Shown here piece by piece: positions 44,227-52,499 of a DNA stretch of 64,000 nt. The notes beneath the pieces are model-generated. The model ran no database searches. It had not been told where the DNA came from and saw only the letters and a list, made by a program, of their open reading frames with translations. Source of the DNA: Holophagales bacterium (GTDB lineage Bacteria > Acidobacteriota > Thermoanaerobaculia > Multivoradales > Multivoraceae). The stretch is from the NCBI GenBank assembly GCA_009836625.1, contig VXVC01000007.1:435807-499806 (forward strand). The letters run 5' to 3'. The position numbers and the translations under genes are program-made. Each line of letters opens with the position of its first letter. Position 1 is the stretch's first letter.

Positions 44227-45132
44227 ATGGAATTCCGCGGTGTCATGACGGCGATCACCACGCCGTTCAACGACGATCTGACGGTCGATCACGACTTCCT
44301 CGCAAAGCACGCCAACTGGCTCGTCGACCAGGGCTGTACCGGCATCGTGCCCCTCGGCTCGCTGGGCGAGGGCAACACGCTCCAGTTCGACGAGAAGCTG
44401 GCGATCGTCGAGACCTGCGTCGCCGCTCTCGACGGCCGGGCGCCCGTGATGCCCGGCATCTCCGCGCTCAGCACCGCCGAGGCCGTCCGCATCGCCCGGG
44501 GCTCGGCCGAACGCGGCGCCGAGGCGCTCATGGTGCTTCCCCCCTACGTCCACAACGGCGCGATGCACGAGACCCGGGGTCACTTCGCGGCCATCTTCGA
44601 GGCCACGGACCTGCCGTGCATGCTCTACAACAACCCGTTCGCCTACGGTGTCGACATCCTGCCCGGGATCATCGGCGAACTGGCCGCGGAGCACGCCAGC
44701 CTGCGGGCGATCAAGGAGTCGAGCGGCGACATCCGGCGGATCACGGCGGTCAAGGCCCTGCTGGGAGACCGCCTCGAGGTCTTCGCCGGCCTCGACGACA
44801 TGCCCTACGAAGCCGCGTGGTCAGGCGCGACGGGCTGGATCGCGGGCCTGGTCAACGCGCTGCCGGCCGAGTCCGTTCGCCTGTTCGACCTGGCCATGGC
44901 GGGCCGGCGGCAGGAGGCGTTCGAACTGTACGCCTGGTTCCTTCCCCTCCTGCGCATGGACACCGTGCCGGAGTTCGTCCAGTTGATCAAGCTGCTGCAG
45001 GCGGAGGTCGGAATGGGGTCCGAGACCGTGCGGCCGCCCCGGCAGGCCCTGCCTGAGGCCGACCGCAGCGAGGCTCTCGCGCTGATCCGGGAACGCCTGG
45101 CAGCCCGCCCCCTGTCCAAGGTCCTGAATTGA
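44227..45132 (+). CDS. Dihydrodipicolinate synthase-family aldolase/dehydratase
   Basis: Class I TIM-barrel enzyme of 301 residues. Schiff-base K163 in RAIKESSGD and Tyr134 in YNNPFAYG are present, and the glycine motif GCTGIVPLGSLGEGN replaces the usual GTTGE. Members include DapA, N-acetylneuraminate lyase, keto-sugar-acid dehydratases and delta-1-pyrroline-4-hydroxy-2-carboxylate deaminase of hydroxyproline catabolism. The last fits the operon, which also carries a proline-racemase-family enzyme and a TRAP importer. It starts 45 bases after dctP with AGGAGCAGGAC upstream. Confidence 0.87.
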   Translation: MEFRGVMTAITTPFNDDLTVDHDFLAKHANWLVDQGCTGIVPLGSLGEGNTLQFDEKLAIVETCVAALDGRAPVMPGISALSTAEAVRIARGSAERGAEALMVLPPYVHNGAMHETRGHFAAIFEATDLPCMLYNNPFAYGVDILPGIIGELAAEHASLRAIKESSGDIRRITAVKALLGDRLEVFAGLDDMPYEAAWSGATGWIAGLVNALPAESVRLFDLAMAGRRQEAFELYAWFLPLLRMDTVPEFVQLIKLLQAEVGMGSETVRPPRQALPEADRSEALALIRERLAARPLSKVLN

Positions 45133-45133
45133 T

Positions 45134-45162
45134 TTGACGCCCGCGTTTAGTAACGCTAACGT
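45134..45162 (+). promoter_or_regulatory. Candidate promoter of the TonB-receptor gene
   Basis: TTGACG (45134-45139) and TAACGT (45157-45162) are 17 bases apart, immediately after the preceding stop. The spacer holds TTAG-TAACG-CTAA, a short inverted repeat that could be an operator. The leader to the ATG at 45266 is about 95 bases; GGAAGG lies just before the start. Confidence 0.42.
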
Positions 45163-45265
45163 GTTTGGAACACTGCTACAGGATTCTCCGGCCGGCACCG
45201 CTCGGTGAACCGGCCTGCGCATAGCACAGGAGGAGACGGAAACCCGGCCAGGAAGGAAGGCGGAC

Positions 45266-48052
45266 ATGAAACACCGCGGAACCACCGGTTCTCGCGCTCT
45301 TGCACGGATGGCAAGAGCCCCACGGATCATCAGCTCGGGGGTACTGATCGTCTTCATCTGCGCGGGCGCATGGGGCCAGTCGATCGAGCGCGGCTCGATC
45401 ACCGGCACCATCACGGACCCCAACGACGACCGCATGCCGGGCGTCAACGTCACGCTCACGTCGGGGGAACTCGGCGCCACGAGCGAGACGATGACCGACG
45501 CGAACGGGCGCTACCGCTTCGTCGCTCTGCTGCCGTCCACCTACACCGTCGCAGCCTCGATCGAGGGCTTCTCGACCGCGCAGCAGGAGGACATCGTCCT
45601 CACCGTCAACCAGACCCTGACCGTCGACCTGACGATGCAGTTGGGGAGCGTCGAGGACATCATCATCGTCGAGGGCTCGCCGCTCATCGACGTCCGCAGT
45701 TCGACGCTTGTGACGACGGAACTCAACAACGAGATCCTGATGGAGGTGCCGACCCAGCGCAGCATCCGCGGCGTCGTGCAGTTGGCTCCCGGCGTCCACT
45801 CCCAGAACGCGGACGGAAGGCAACCTTCAGCCTATGGCTCACCCGGCATGGGCGTCCAGTTCTCGATCGACGGCGTCGTCATCAACAGCCCGGAGGCGGG
45901 CGAGAGCGAGGTGCCTCTCGGCTTCTTCTCAGTCGAGGACGTCACCGTCCTCGGCGCCGGCGCCTCGGCCGAGTACGGCGGCTACAGCGGCGTGATCGTC
46001 AACGTGACGACGAAGCAGGGCTCGAACGACCTGAACGGTCTGGTCGACCTGCAACTCGCCGATAACGACTGGCAGTCCCAGAACACGAACGACCCCGATC
46101 TGCAGCGCAGCGGCAGCGACCGCTCGGACACGGAAGTCCACTTCGACATCGGCGGACCGGTGCAGCGCGACAAGGCGTGGTTCTTCGCCTCGTTCAAGTA
46201 CCGCCAGGAGGACTCGAAGCCCAGCGGGGACCATGTCAACGCCCCGACCTACGAGAGGCCCCGCTACCTCGGCAAGATCAACTGGACGCCGACACAGGAG
46301 AAGATCTTCAGCGGCATGCTCGAGTACAGCACCCGCGACCAGGCCTACCAGGGCGCGGACGAGGGTGACTTCATCGCCCCCGGAGCCACCGTCAGCCTGG
46401 AGGGGACCCAGTACCTGTTCAACTTCAACTACACGGACATGCTGTCCCAGGACACGCTGCTCGATCTGAAGTTCGGCGGCTATCACCAGCGTCAGTACGA
46501 GACGCCCGACGGCGGCGACACACCCGCCCGCTACGACGCCTATGAAGACCGCCTTACCGAGAACTGGTGGGGGCCCTTCAATGCCAACCGGGAGCGCTAC
46601 CAGCTCATTGCCTCGGTCAGCCACTTCGCGGATGACTTCATCCGCGGCGAGCACGACTTCAAGTTCGGCGTCGAGCTGCAGAACACGCTGGTCAACACGC
46701 TCAACCAGTACGCGGGCGGCAAGTTCTACGAGGACTACGCCGGCGAGAACTACATCCTCTTCGAGAGCACCGGCTACGACACCTATGCCGACACCGACAA
46801 GATCGTCGGCTACGTGCAGGACTCCTGGGGAATCAACGACCGGGTGAGGCTGAACCTCGGCCTGCGGGCCAACTACTGGCGCGGGGCCGTCGAGTCGGAC
46901 GTGAACGGCGTCCGCTTCGATCAGGGCAGCGTGTTCACGCCCGAACTCGGGATTGCGCCGCGCATCGGACTGAACATCAACCTCGGCGACGACAACGATT
47001 CCGTGCTGAAGGCCCACTGGGGGCGCTACTACCACCAGGTCATCTCGCTGTTCTACAGCCGGCTGGCACCCGAGAGCAACGTGACGGGCTACATCTGGAA
47101 CGCCGACGACGAGGTCTGGGAGCACGACTTCACCGAAGGGCGAGGTCCCGGCCAGTGGACGATCGACGACAACCTCGGCGTGCCCTACATGCACGCCCTG
47201 GACGTCGGCTGGGAGAAGGTCCTCACGCGTACCGTCTCGCTCGACGTCACCGCGACCTATCGGACGAACCATCAGTTCCTGGACGGCGTGAACCTCACCG
47301 GCGAGTTCGAACCCACGCGCTACACGGATCCCGACAGCGGACGGACCTTCAACGTCTTCAACCAGACGAACGAAGGCGAGAACCGGTACTACTTCACGAA
47401 CGTCAACCACTGCCAGGACTACGGGCAGGCCTACAAGGAGATCACCTGCTTCAGGAAGGTCCGCAAGTACGCCGGGATCACGGCAAGCCTCGCCAGGCGG
47501 TGGCGCAACAACTGGCAGATGCAGGCCTCGTGGACCTACGGCGAGGCAAGAGGCAGCGACAACAACGGCTGGTACGAGTTCCTGGAAGGAAGAGGCTCCC
47601 AGCTCGGTAGCTCGACCTTCTTCAGGGACCCGAACCACCAGATCAACGCCTACGGCAATCTGACGATCGATCCAACGCACCTGATCAAGTTTCTGGGCAA
47701 CGCCCGACTCCCGGGCGGGGTCGTCGTCGGCGGCTACCTCTCCTACTTCTCGGGCAACACCTACAACCAGCTCATCAGGGTGGAAGACGTCGATCAACGT
47801 TCGGACATCTACGGCCACCCGGCGGGCTCCTTCCGTCTCGACGACGGCATCAACCTCGATCTGAGGGTGGAGAAGGACTTCAACATCGGCAGTAACCGCA
47901 GGCTCGGCGTCGGCATCGATGTCTTCAACGTTGGCAACGCCGACACGGTCATCGAAGCCGAACAGAGCCTGAACAGCGACAGGCCCTTCGGCGCCCCGAG
48001 GCGGCTGATACGCGGTCGGGTCTGGCGAATCGGGGCGCGCTTCCACTTCTAG
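45266..48052 (+). CDS. Oar-like TonB-dependent outer-membrane receptor
   Basis: Protein of 928 residues with a signal peptide (h-region IISSGVLIVFICAGAWG, cleavage about residue 37). A carboxypeptidase-regulatory-like beta-sandwich follows (SITGTITDPNDDRMPGVNVTL to about residue 125). Next come a TonB-plug domain (DVRSSTLVTTELNNEILMEV through SAEYGGYSGVIVNVTTKQG) and a long beta-barrel ending in RIGARFHF; the terminal Phe is the usual outer-membrane assembly signal. Such receptors import siderophores, glycans or peptides energised by TonB. It lies after the imino-acid operon but has its own promoter candidate; the substrate is unknown. Confidence 0.9.
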   Translation: MKHRGTTGSRALARMARAPRIISSGVLIVFICAGAWGQSIERGSITGTITDPNDDRMPGVNVTLTSGELGATSETMTDANGRYRFVALLPSTYTVAASIEGFSTAQQEDIVLTVNQTLTVDLTMQLGSVEDIIIVEGSPLIDVRSSTLVTTELNNEILMEVPTQRSIRGVVQLAPGVHSQNADGRQPSAYGSPGMGVQFSIDGVVINSPEAGESEVPLGFFSVEDVTVLGAGASAEYGGYSGVIVNVTTKQGSNDLNGLVDLQLADNDWQSQNTNDPDLQRSGSDRSDTEVHFDIGGPVQRDKAWFFASFKYRQEDSKPSGDHVNAPTYERPRYLGKINWTPTQEKIFSGMLEYSTRDQAYQGADEGDFIAPGATVSLEGTQYLFNFNYTDMLSQDTLLDLKFGGYHQRQYETPDGGDTPARYDAYEDRLTENWWGPFNANRERYQLIASVSHFADDFIRGEHDFKFGVELQNTLVNTLNQYAGGKFYEDYAGENYILFESTGYDTYADTDKIVGYVQDSWGINDRVRLNLGLRANYWRGAVESDVNGVRFDQGSVFTPELGIAPRIGLNINLGDDNDSVLKAHWGRYYHQVISLFYSRLAPESNVTGYIWNADDEVWEHDFTEGRGPGQWTIDDNLGVPYMHALDVGWEKVLTRTVSLDVTATYRTNHQFLDGVNLTGEFEPTRYTDPDSGRTFNVFNQTNEGENRYYFTNVNHCQDYGQAYKEITCFRKVRKYAGITASLARRWRNNWQMQASWTYGEARGSDNNGWYEFLEGRGSQLGSSTFFRDPNHQINAYGNLTIDPTHLIKFLGNARLPGGVVVGGYLSYFSGNTYNQLIRVEDVDQRSDIYGHPAGSFRLDDGINLDLRVEKDFNIGSNRRLGVGIDVFNVGNADTVIEAEQSLNSDRPFGAPRRLIRGRVWRIGARFHF

Positions 48053-48144
48053 GTAGCGCCGCGCGGCGGCACGGCACCGGTAACACCCGCCTGCCAGGGG
48101 CGGGGAGGGGGTCCCAGCGGACGCGCCGGCCTCCTTCCGGGTGT

Positions 48145-48171
48145 CGGTGCGCGGGTCTGACATCCGACCGC
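48145..48171 (+). repeat. Hairpin repeat, copy 3 (degenerate, intergenic)
   Basis: CGGTGCGCGGGTC matches the head of the other copies exactly, but the distal arm reads GACCGC with one base missing and the loop is altered (TGACATCC). No second hairpin follows. It lies between the TonB-receptor stop and the sulfatase-fold gene; the rest of that 166-base gap holds the promoter candidate at 48198. Confidence 0.55.
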
Positions 48172-48197
48172 CCGGAATGGGGTCGACTAAACCTGGC

Positions 48198-48206
48198 TGC
48201 TAGCCT
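48198..48206 (+). promoter_or_regulatory. Candidate -10 element of the sulfatase-fold gene
   Basis: TGCTAGCCT matches the T(G/C)CTAGNNT motif found before argS, mraZ and the PKS gene. It ends 12 bases before the ATG at 48219, giving a very short leader; there is no clear Shine-Dalgarno. A -35 is not obvious. Confidence 0.3.
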
Positions 48207-48218
48207 TCGGATTCCGCC

Positions 48219-50648
48219 ATGGGCAGCGAACGACCCCGCCGGGAGGAAACCAGCGAGTTGAGCACTGGCCGGGCGAAGCGGAGCGTGCCGATCCGCTGGA
48301 TCGGGCTTGCGGTGGCCCTGGCCGTGGCCGCGGTTGTACTGGTCGGTGTGGCGGTCCGGCTACTGTCCTCCGGCGGAGAAGTCACGGCGCCGTCGGGGCA
48401 TGTGCTGGGTCGGCTTCCGGGCGGGGTCGGACCCGGTGACCTGAGCCTTCTGCTCATCACGCTGGATACAACGCGGGCGGATCGGATCGGGGCTTACGGG
48501 TTCGCTGACATCGAGACGCCGCACATGGACCGGCTCGCGGCTGAGGGGGTGCTGTTCGAGCAGGCGGAGGCGGTGGCGCCGCTGACCCTGCCGGCGCACG
48601 CGTCGATCTTCACCGGACAGTTCCCGCCGGCTCACGGAGTCAGGGACAACGGCGCCTTCTACCTGGGCGACGAGCACGTCGTTCTGGCCGAGATCCTGAG
48701 GGACGAGGGGCTGCGCACCGGCGGCTTCGTGGCAGCGTTCGTGCTCGACGCGAAGTGGGGGATCGCCCAGGGATTCGACCACTACTTCGACGACTTCGAA
48801 CTGAGCGACACCGTACGGCTGGCGCTGAACGAGATCGAACGGCCGGCGGGCGAGGTCACGGACGCGGCGCTGGCGTGGCTCGACGAAGCCCCGGACGCGC
48901 GCTTTTTCTCCTGGGTCCACTTCTACGATCCGCACTCACCCTACGAACCGCCGGAACCGTTCGCCGGGCGGTACCGGAACCGCCCCTACATCGGCGAGAT
49001 CGCCTACGTCGACTCGCAGGTCGGCCGGTTGCTGGACTGGCTCGACCAGAACGGGCGCGCCGACGACACCGTCGTCATCGTGATCGGAGACCACGGCGAA
49101 AGCCTCGGCGAGCACGGCGAATCCGGCCACGGCTTCTTCATCTACGAGGGGGCGACGCGGGTTCCCTTCATCCTCCGCGCGCCCTACGACACGATGCGGG
49201 GCCGCCGGATCGGCGACGTGGTCAGGGCGGTCGACGTCTCCCCGACCGTCCTCGACCTGCTGGCGGTCGACGCGGGCCAGGCGGAGCGGGACTCCTCCTT
49301 CGAAGGCGCGAGCCTCGTCCGGCTCCTGACCGGCGCTTCCGGGCCGCGCCTCCCGGCCTACGCGGAAGCCGTCTATCCGCGCTATCACTTCGGCTGGAGC
49401 GACCTCGCCGCGCTGCGGGTCGAGAACATGAAGTACGTCGCCGCGCCCCGGCCCGAGTTGTACGACCTGGCGGTCGACCCGGACGAGCGGAACAACCTGT
49501 TCGCCGCGCGGCCCGACGAGGCGGACCGGATGGCCTCGATGCTCCAGTCCCTCGAGTCGCGATGGGCCGACGTGGCGCGGCCGGCGGCGATCGAGGAGAT
49601 CGACCCGGAAACCCGGGCGCGTCTCGCCGCCCTCGGCTATCTGGCCCGTTTCGGCGGCAGTACCGACGAGAGCGTGGACCGGGCCCTGCTCGCCGACCCG
49701 AAGGACCGGATCCATCTCTACAACCTGATGCGCGACGCCCGCGAGGCTTCGCTCAAGGGGAACCGGCCGGCGGCCGTCGAAGCCCTGGAACGGGTGCTGA
49801 TCGAGGACCCGTCGGTGATCGACGCCTGGGTCCGGCTCGGCGACGAACAGGTGCGCGGCGACGACACCGGCGCCGCGATCGAGAGCTACCGGAGAGCCAT
49901 CGGACTGAAGCCCGACTACGCCCACGCCGTGATCAACCTCGCCAACGCCTACCGGCGAGCGGGCGCCGAGGAAGAGGCGATCCTCGGCTACCAGGAGTTC
50001 CTGCGGCTCGATCCCCGCAACGCGATCATCCACTACGAACTGGCGCGCATGCTCGTGGACTTCGGCGACCTGGAGGGCGCCGAGGAGCACCTCAGGGAGG
50101 CCGCCGATCTGTCACCGGAGATGGGCGCCGCGGTCGTCAGTCAAGGCGCCGTGGCGCTCCTCCGGTCCGATCCGGTCAACGCGGAGCGGCTCTTCAAGGA
50201 GGCCCTGACCGTTCAGGAGGACGTTCGCCTGGCCCACTTCAACCTCGCCCTGCTCGCCGAGCAGCGCGGCGACCCGCGCGCGGCCGTCGACTTCTACCGC
50301 CGGGAACTCGACTACCACCCGCAGAGCTACCGGGTCCAGTTCAACCTCGGCAGGCTGCTCGACGGCCTGGGGGACCGCTACGGAGCAACCCAGGCCCTGG
50401 AGCAATCGATCGAGATCAACCCGGAGTTCGCCGTAGGCCACTTCTTCCTGGCCAAGTCCCTGGTCGACGGCAACGAACAGCTCGACCGCGCCATGGAACT
50501 GGCCCGAACCGGCCTGGAACTCGACCCCGGCTCCGACATGGCGCCCATGGGCCACTACCTGCTCGCCGATATCTACACCCGCCTCGGCCAGCCGGAAGAA
50601 GCGCGACGGGAACTCGCCTCGGCCCGAGCCCTGGAACGTAGCGGTTGA
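48219..50648 (+). CDS. Membrane-anchored sulfatase-fold hydrolase with C-terminal TPR array
   Basis: Protein of 809 residues with an N-terminal transmembrane segment (about 26-48). The alkaline-phosphatase/sulfatase domain spans residues ~75-470: LLLITLDTTRADRIGAYG supplies metal ligands, IGDHGESLGEHGESGHG the second metal site. The nucleophile motif reads PLTLPAHASIFTGQFPP, with Thr123 where true sulfatases have the Cys/Ser converted to formylglycine, so it is probably not a classical sulfatase. Residues ~505-800 hold about eight TPR units (for example AIESYRRAIGLKPDYAHAVINLANAY). The combination suggests a periplasmic phospho- or sulfo-transfer role with a protein partner. Overlaps the next gene by four bases. 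Confidence 0.86.
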   Translation: MGSERPRREETSELSTGRAKRSVPIRWIGLAVALAVAAVVLVGVAVRLLSSGGEVTAPSGHVLGRLPGGVGPGDLSLLLITLDTTRADRIGAYGFADIETPHMDRLAAEGVLFEQAEAVAPLTLPAHASIFTGQFPPAHGVRDNGAFYLGDEHVVLAEILRDEGLRTGGFVAAFVLDAKWGIAQGFDHYFDDFELSDTVRLALNEIERPAGEVTDAALAWLDEAPDARFFSWVHFYDPHSPYEPPEPFAGRYRNRPYIGEIAYVDSQVGRLLDWLDQNGRADDTVVIVIGDHGESLGEHGESGHGFFIYEGATRVPFILRAPYDTMRGRRIGDVVRAVDVSPTVLDLLAVDAGQAERDSSFEGASLVRLLTGASGPRLPAYAEAVYPRYHFGWSDLAALRVENMKYVAAPRPELYDLAVDPDERNNLFAARPDEADRMASMLQSLESRWADVARPAAIEEIDPETRARLAALGYLARFGGSTDESVDRALLADPKDRIHLYNLMRDAREASLKGNRPAAVEALERVLIEDPSVIDAWVRLGDEQVRGDDTGAAIESYRRAIGLKPDYAHAVINLANAYRRAGAEEEAILGYQEFLRLDPRNAIIHYELARMLVDFGDLEGAEEHLREAADLSPEMGAAVVSQGAVALLRSDPVNAERLFKEALTVQEDVRLAHFNLALLAEQRGDPRAAVDFYRRELDYHPQSYRVQFNLGRLLDGLGDRYGATQALEQSIEINPEFAVGHFFLAKSLVDGNEQLDRAMELARTGLELDPGSDMAPMGHYLLADIYTRLGQPEEARRELASARALERSG

Positions 50649-52474
50649 CCAACCATTGGGTGCGCCGACTGTCGGTGCGCCGGCCTTCTGGCCGGCACCG
50701 GGCGCGACGCCGCGAAGCGGCGAGCGCGTACCTCGCCCTCATTCTCCTCCTCATCGCCTGCTCTCCAAACCCCGACCCCGCCACCTCGACGTCCGAGGCG
50801 CCGATCTTCATCGACGCCGCCCCCGCCGCGAACCTCGACTTCGTCTACTTCAACGGCATGTCCGGCGAGCACTACTTCAACGAGATCATGGGCGGCGGCG
50901 CGGCCCTGTTCGACTTCGACAACGACGGCGACCTGGACCTCTACCTCCTGCAGGGCCGTGAGCTCGGCCCGGACCTGACCTTCCCGCCGCCAGCCGGCAC
51001 GCCGCTCACCGACCGCCTCTACCGCAACGACCTGCCGAAATCAGGAGCTGGCGGCGCCGCCGGCGCCGGCCTCCGTTTCACCGACGTCACTGGCACAAGC
51101 CGCATCGAAGCCGCTGGCTACGGCATGGGCGTCGCCACCGGCGACTTCGACAACGACGGCTGGACGGACCTCTACGTCACGAACTTCGGCTCCAACCAGT
51201 TGCTGCGGAACCGCGGCGACGGCACCTTCGACGACGTCACGGCCGCCTCGGGCGCCGACGATCCCCGCTGGTCGGTCGCCGCCACGTTCTTCGACTTCGA
51301 CCGCGATGGCTGGCTGGACCTCTACGTCGGCAACTACGTCGACTACTCGCTGGCTGACAACACGCCGTGCCCGCTCCCTAGCGGCGTACTGACCTACTGC
51401 GCCCCCGGCGCCTACCGGCCGGCGACCGACAGCCTGTTCCGCAACCGGGGCGACGGGACCTTCGAGGACGTGTCGACTCCCTCGGGAATCGGCACCGAGC
51501 CCGGTTCGGGGCTGGGGGCCGTCGCCGCCGACTTCAACGGCGACCGCTGGATCGACCTCTACGTCGCGAACGACCTGATGTGGAACCGGCTCTGGATCAA
51601 CCGGGGCGACGGCAGCTTCGCCGACAACGCCCTGCTGGCCGGAGTCGCCGTCAACCGCGAAGGCCAGCCCGAAGCCGGCATGGGCGTCGACGCCGGGGAC
51701 TTCGACGCCGACGGCGACCCGGACATCGTCGTCAGCCACCTGGAACAGGAGACGAACACCCTCTACGTCAACGGCGGCGCCGGACTGTTCCGGGACCAGT
51801 CGGCGTCGAGTCAACTTGGGCCGCCGAGCCTGCCGTTCACCGCCTTCGGCATCGGCTGGATCGACTACGACAACGACTCCTGGCTCGACGTGCTCGTCGT
51901 CAACGGCGCCGTGATCGGCATGGACGCGCTGATCCGGGCGGGCGACCCCTATCCGCTGCGACAGACCGACCAGCTCTTCCGCAACCTCGGCGACGGCAGC
52001 TTCGCGGAAGTCACGGCCGAGGCCGGCGCGGTCTTCGAGTCGTCCGAAGTCAGCCGCGCCGCCGCCTTCGGCGACCTCGACAACGACGGCGACCTGGACG
52101 CCGTCGTCGTCAACAGCAACGCGCCGACCCGCCTGCTGCTCAACCAGGTCGGCCAGGATCGCTCGTGGCTGGGCCTGCGACTGGTCGCCCACGACCGCGA
52201 CGCGCTGGGCGCCCAGGTCCTGATCCACCGGCAGGGCGCGCCCCCCATCTGGCGCCACGTCCACACCGACGGGAGCTACGCCTCCGCCCGGGACCCCCGG
52301 ATTCTGGTCGGCCTTGGAAGCGAAGAGGGTGCCACGGTCACCCAGGTCGAGGTCCGGTGGCCGGACGGCGCCGTCGAGCGTTGGACGGACGCGCCGCCGG
52401 GCGAGTACCGGACGCTCGTCCAGGGCGAGGGAGAAGCGATCGCTTCGCGCGAACCCGTCGCTCCGCTTGGGTAG
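50645..52474 (+). CDS. CRTAC1-like lipoprotein with FG-GAP/VCBS repeats and ASPIC/UnbV domain
   Basis: Protein of 609 residues. The lipoprotein signal is YLALILLLIACSP (Cys39). Six or seven calcium-binding FG-GAP/VCBS-type repeats follow, each with a DxDxDGxxD core: DFDNDGDLDLYLLQ, DFDNDGWTDLYVTN, DFDRDGWLDLYVGN, DFNGDRWIDLYVAN, DFDADGDPDIVVSH, DLDNDGDLDAVVVN. The C-terminal domain (WLGLRLVAHDRDALGAQVLIH onward) is ASPIC/UnbV. A beta-propeller surface adhesion or binding role is likely. The N-terminal n-region (residues 10-27) is encoded by a hairpin repeat. TTG start overlaps the previous stop as TTGA; this gene and the sulfatase-fold gene form a unit. Confidence 0.87.
   Translation: MTNHWVRRLSVRRPSGRHRARRREAASAYLALILLLIACSPNPDPATSTSEAPIFIDAAPAANLDFVYFNGMSGEHYFNEIMGGGAALFDFDNDGDLDLYLLQGRELGPDLTFPPPAGTPLTDRLYRNDLPKSGAGGAAGAGLRFTDVTGTSRIEAAGYGMGVATGDFDNDGWTDLYVTNFGSNQLLRNRGDGTFDDVTAASGADDPRWSVAATFFDFDRDGWLDLYVGNYVDYSLADNTPCPLPSGVLTYCAPGAYRPATDSLFRNRGDGTFEDVSTPSGIGTEPGSGLGAVAADFNGDRWIDLYVANDLMWNRLWINRGDGSFADNALLAGVAVNREGQPEAGMGVDAGDFDADGDPDIVVSHLEQETNTLYVNGGAGLFRDQSASSQLGPPSLPFTAFGIGWIDYDNDSWLDVLVVNGAVIGMDALIRAGDPYPLRQTDQLFRNLGDGSFAEVTAEAGAVFESSEVSRAAAFGDLDNDGDLDAVVVNSNAPTRLLLNQVGQDRSWLGLRLVAHDRDALGAQVLIHRQGAPPIWRHVHTDGSYASARDPRILVGLGSEEGATVTQVEVRWPDGAVERWTDAPPGEYRTLVQGEGEAIASREPVAPLG
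50673..50722 (+). repeat. Hairpin repeat, copy 4, inside the CRTAC1-like signal-peptide coding region
   Basis: CGGTGCGC is followed by GCCGGCC-TTCT-GGCCGGC (50679-50696) and GCCGC-GAA-GCGGC (50709-50721). The loops TTCT and GAA are identical to those of copy 2, and the repeat is translated in the same frame (LSVRRPSG here, LPVRGSSD in dctP). Confidence 0.75.
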
Positions 52475-52499
52475 TCTGCGGACGGAAGTAACGCGCGAG

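Noticed and set aside
45929-48163. Minus-strand frame of 744 codons opposite the TonB receptor
   Set aside because: The receptor frame has a signal peptide, plug domain and barrel; the opposite frame has repetitive Val/Ala/Glu-rich composition and no motifs.
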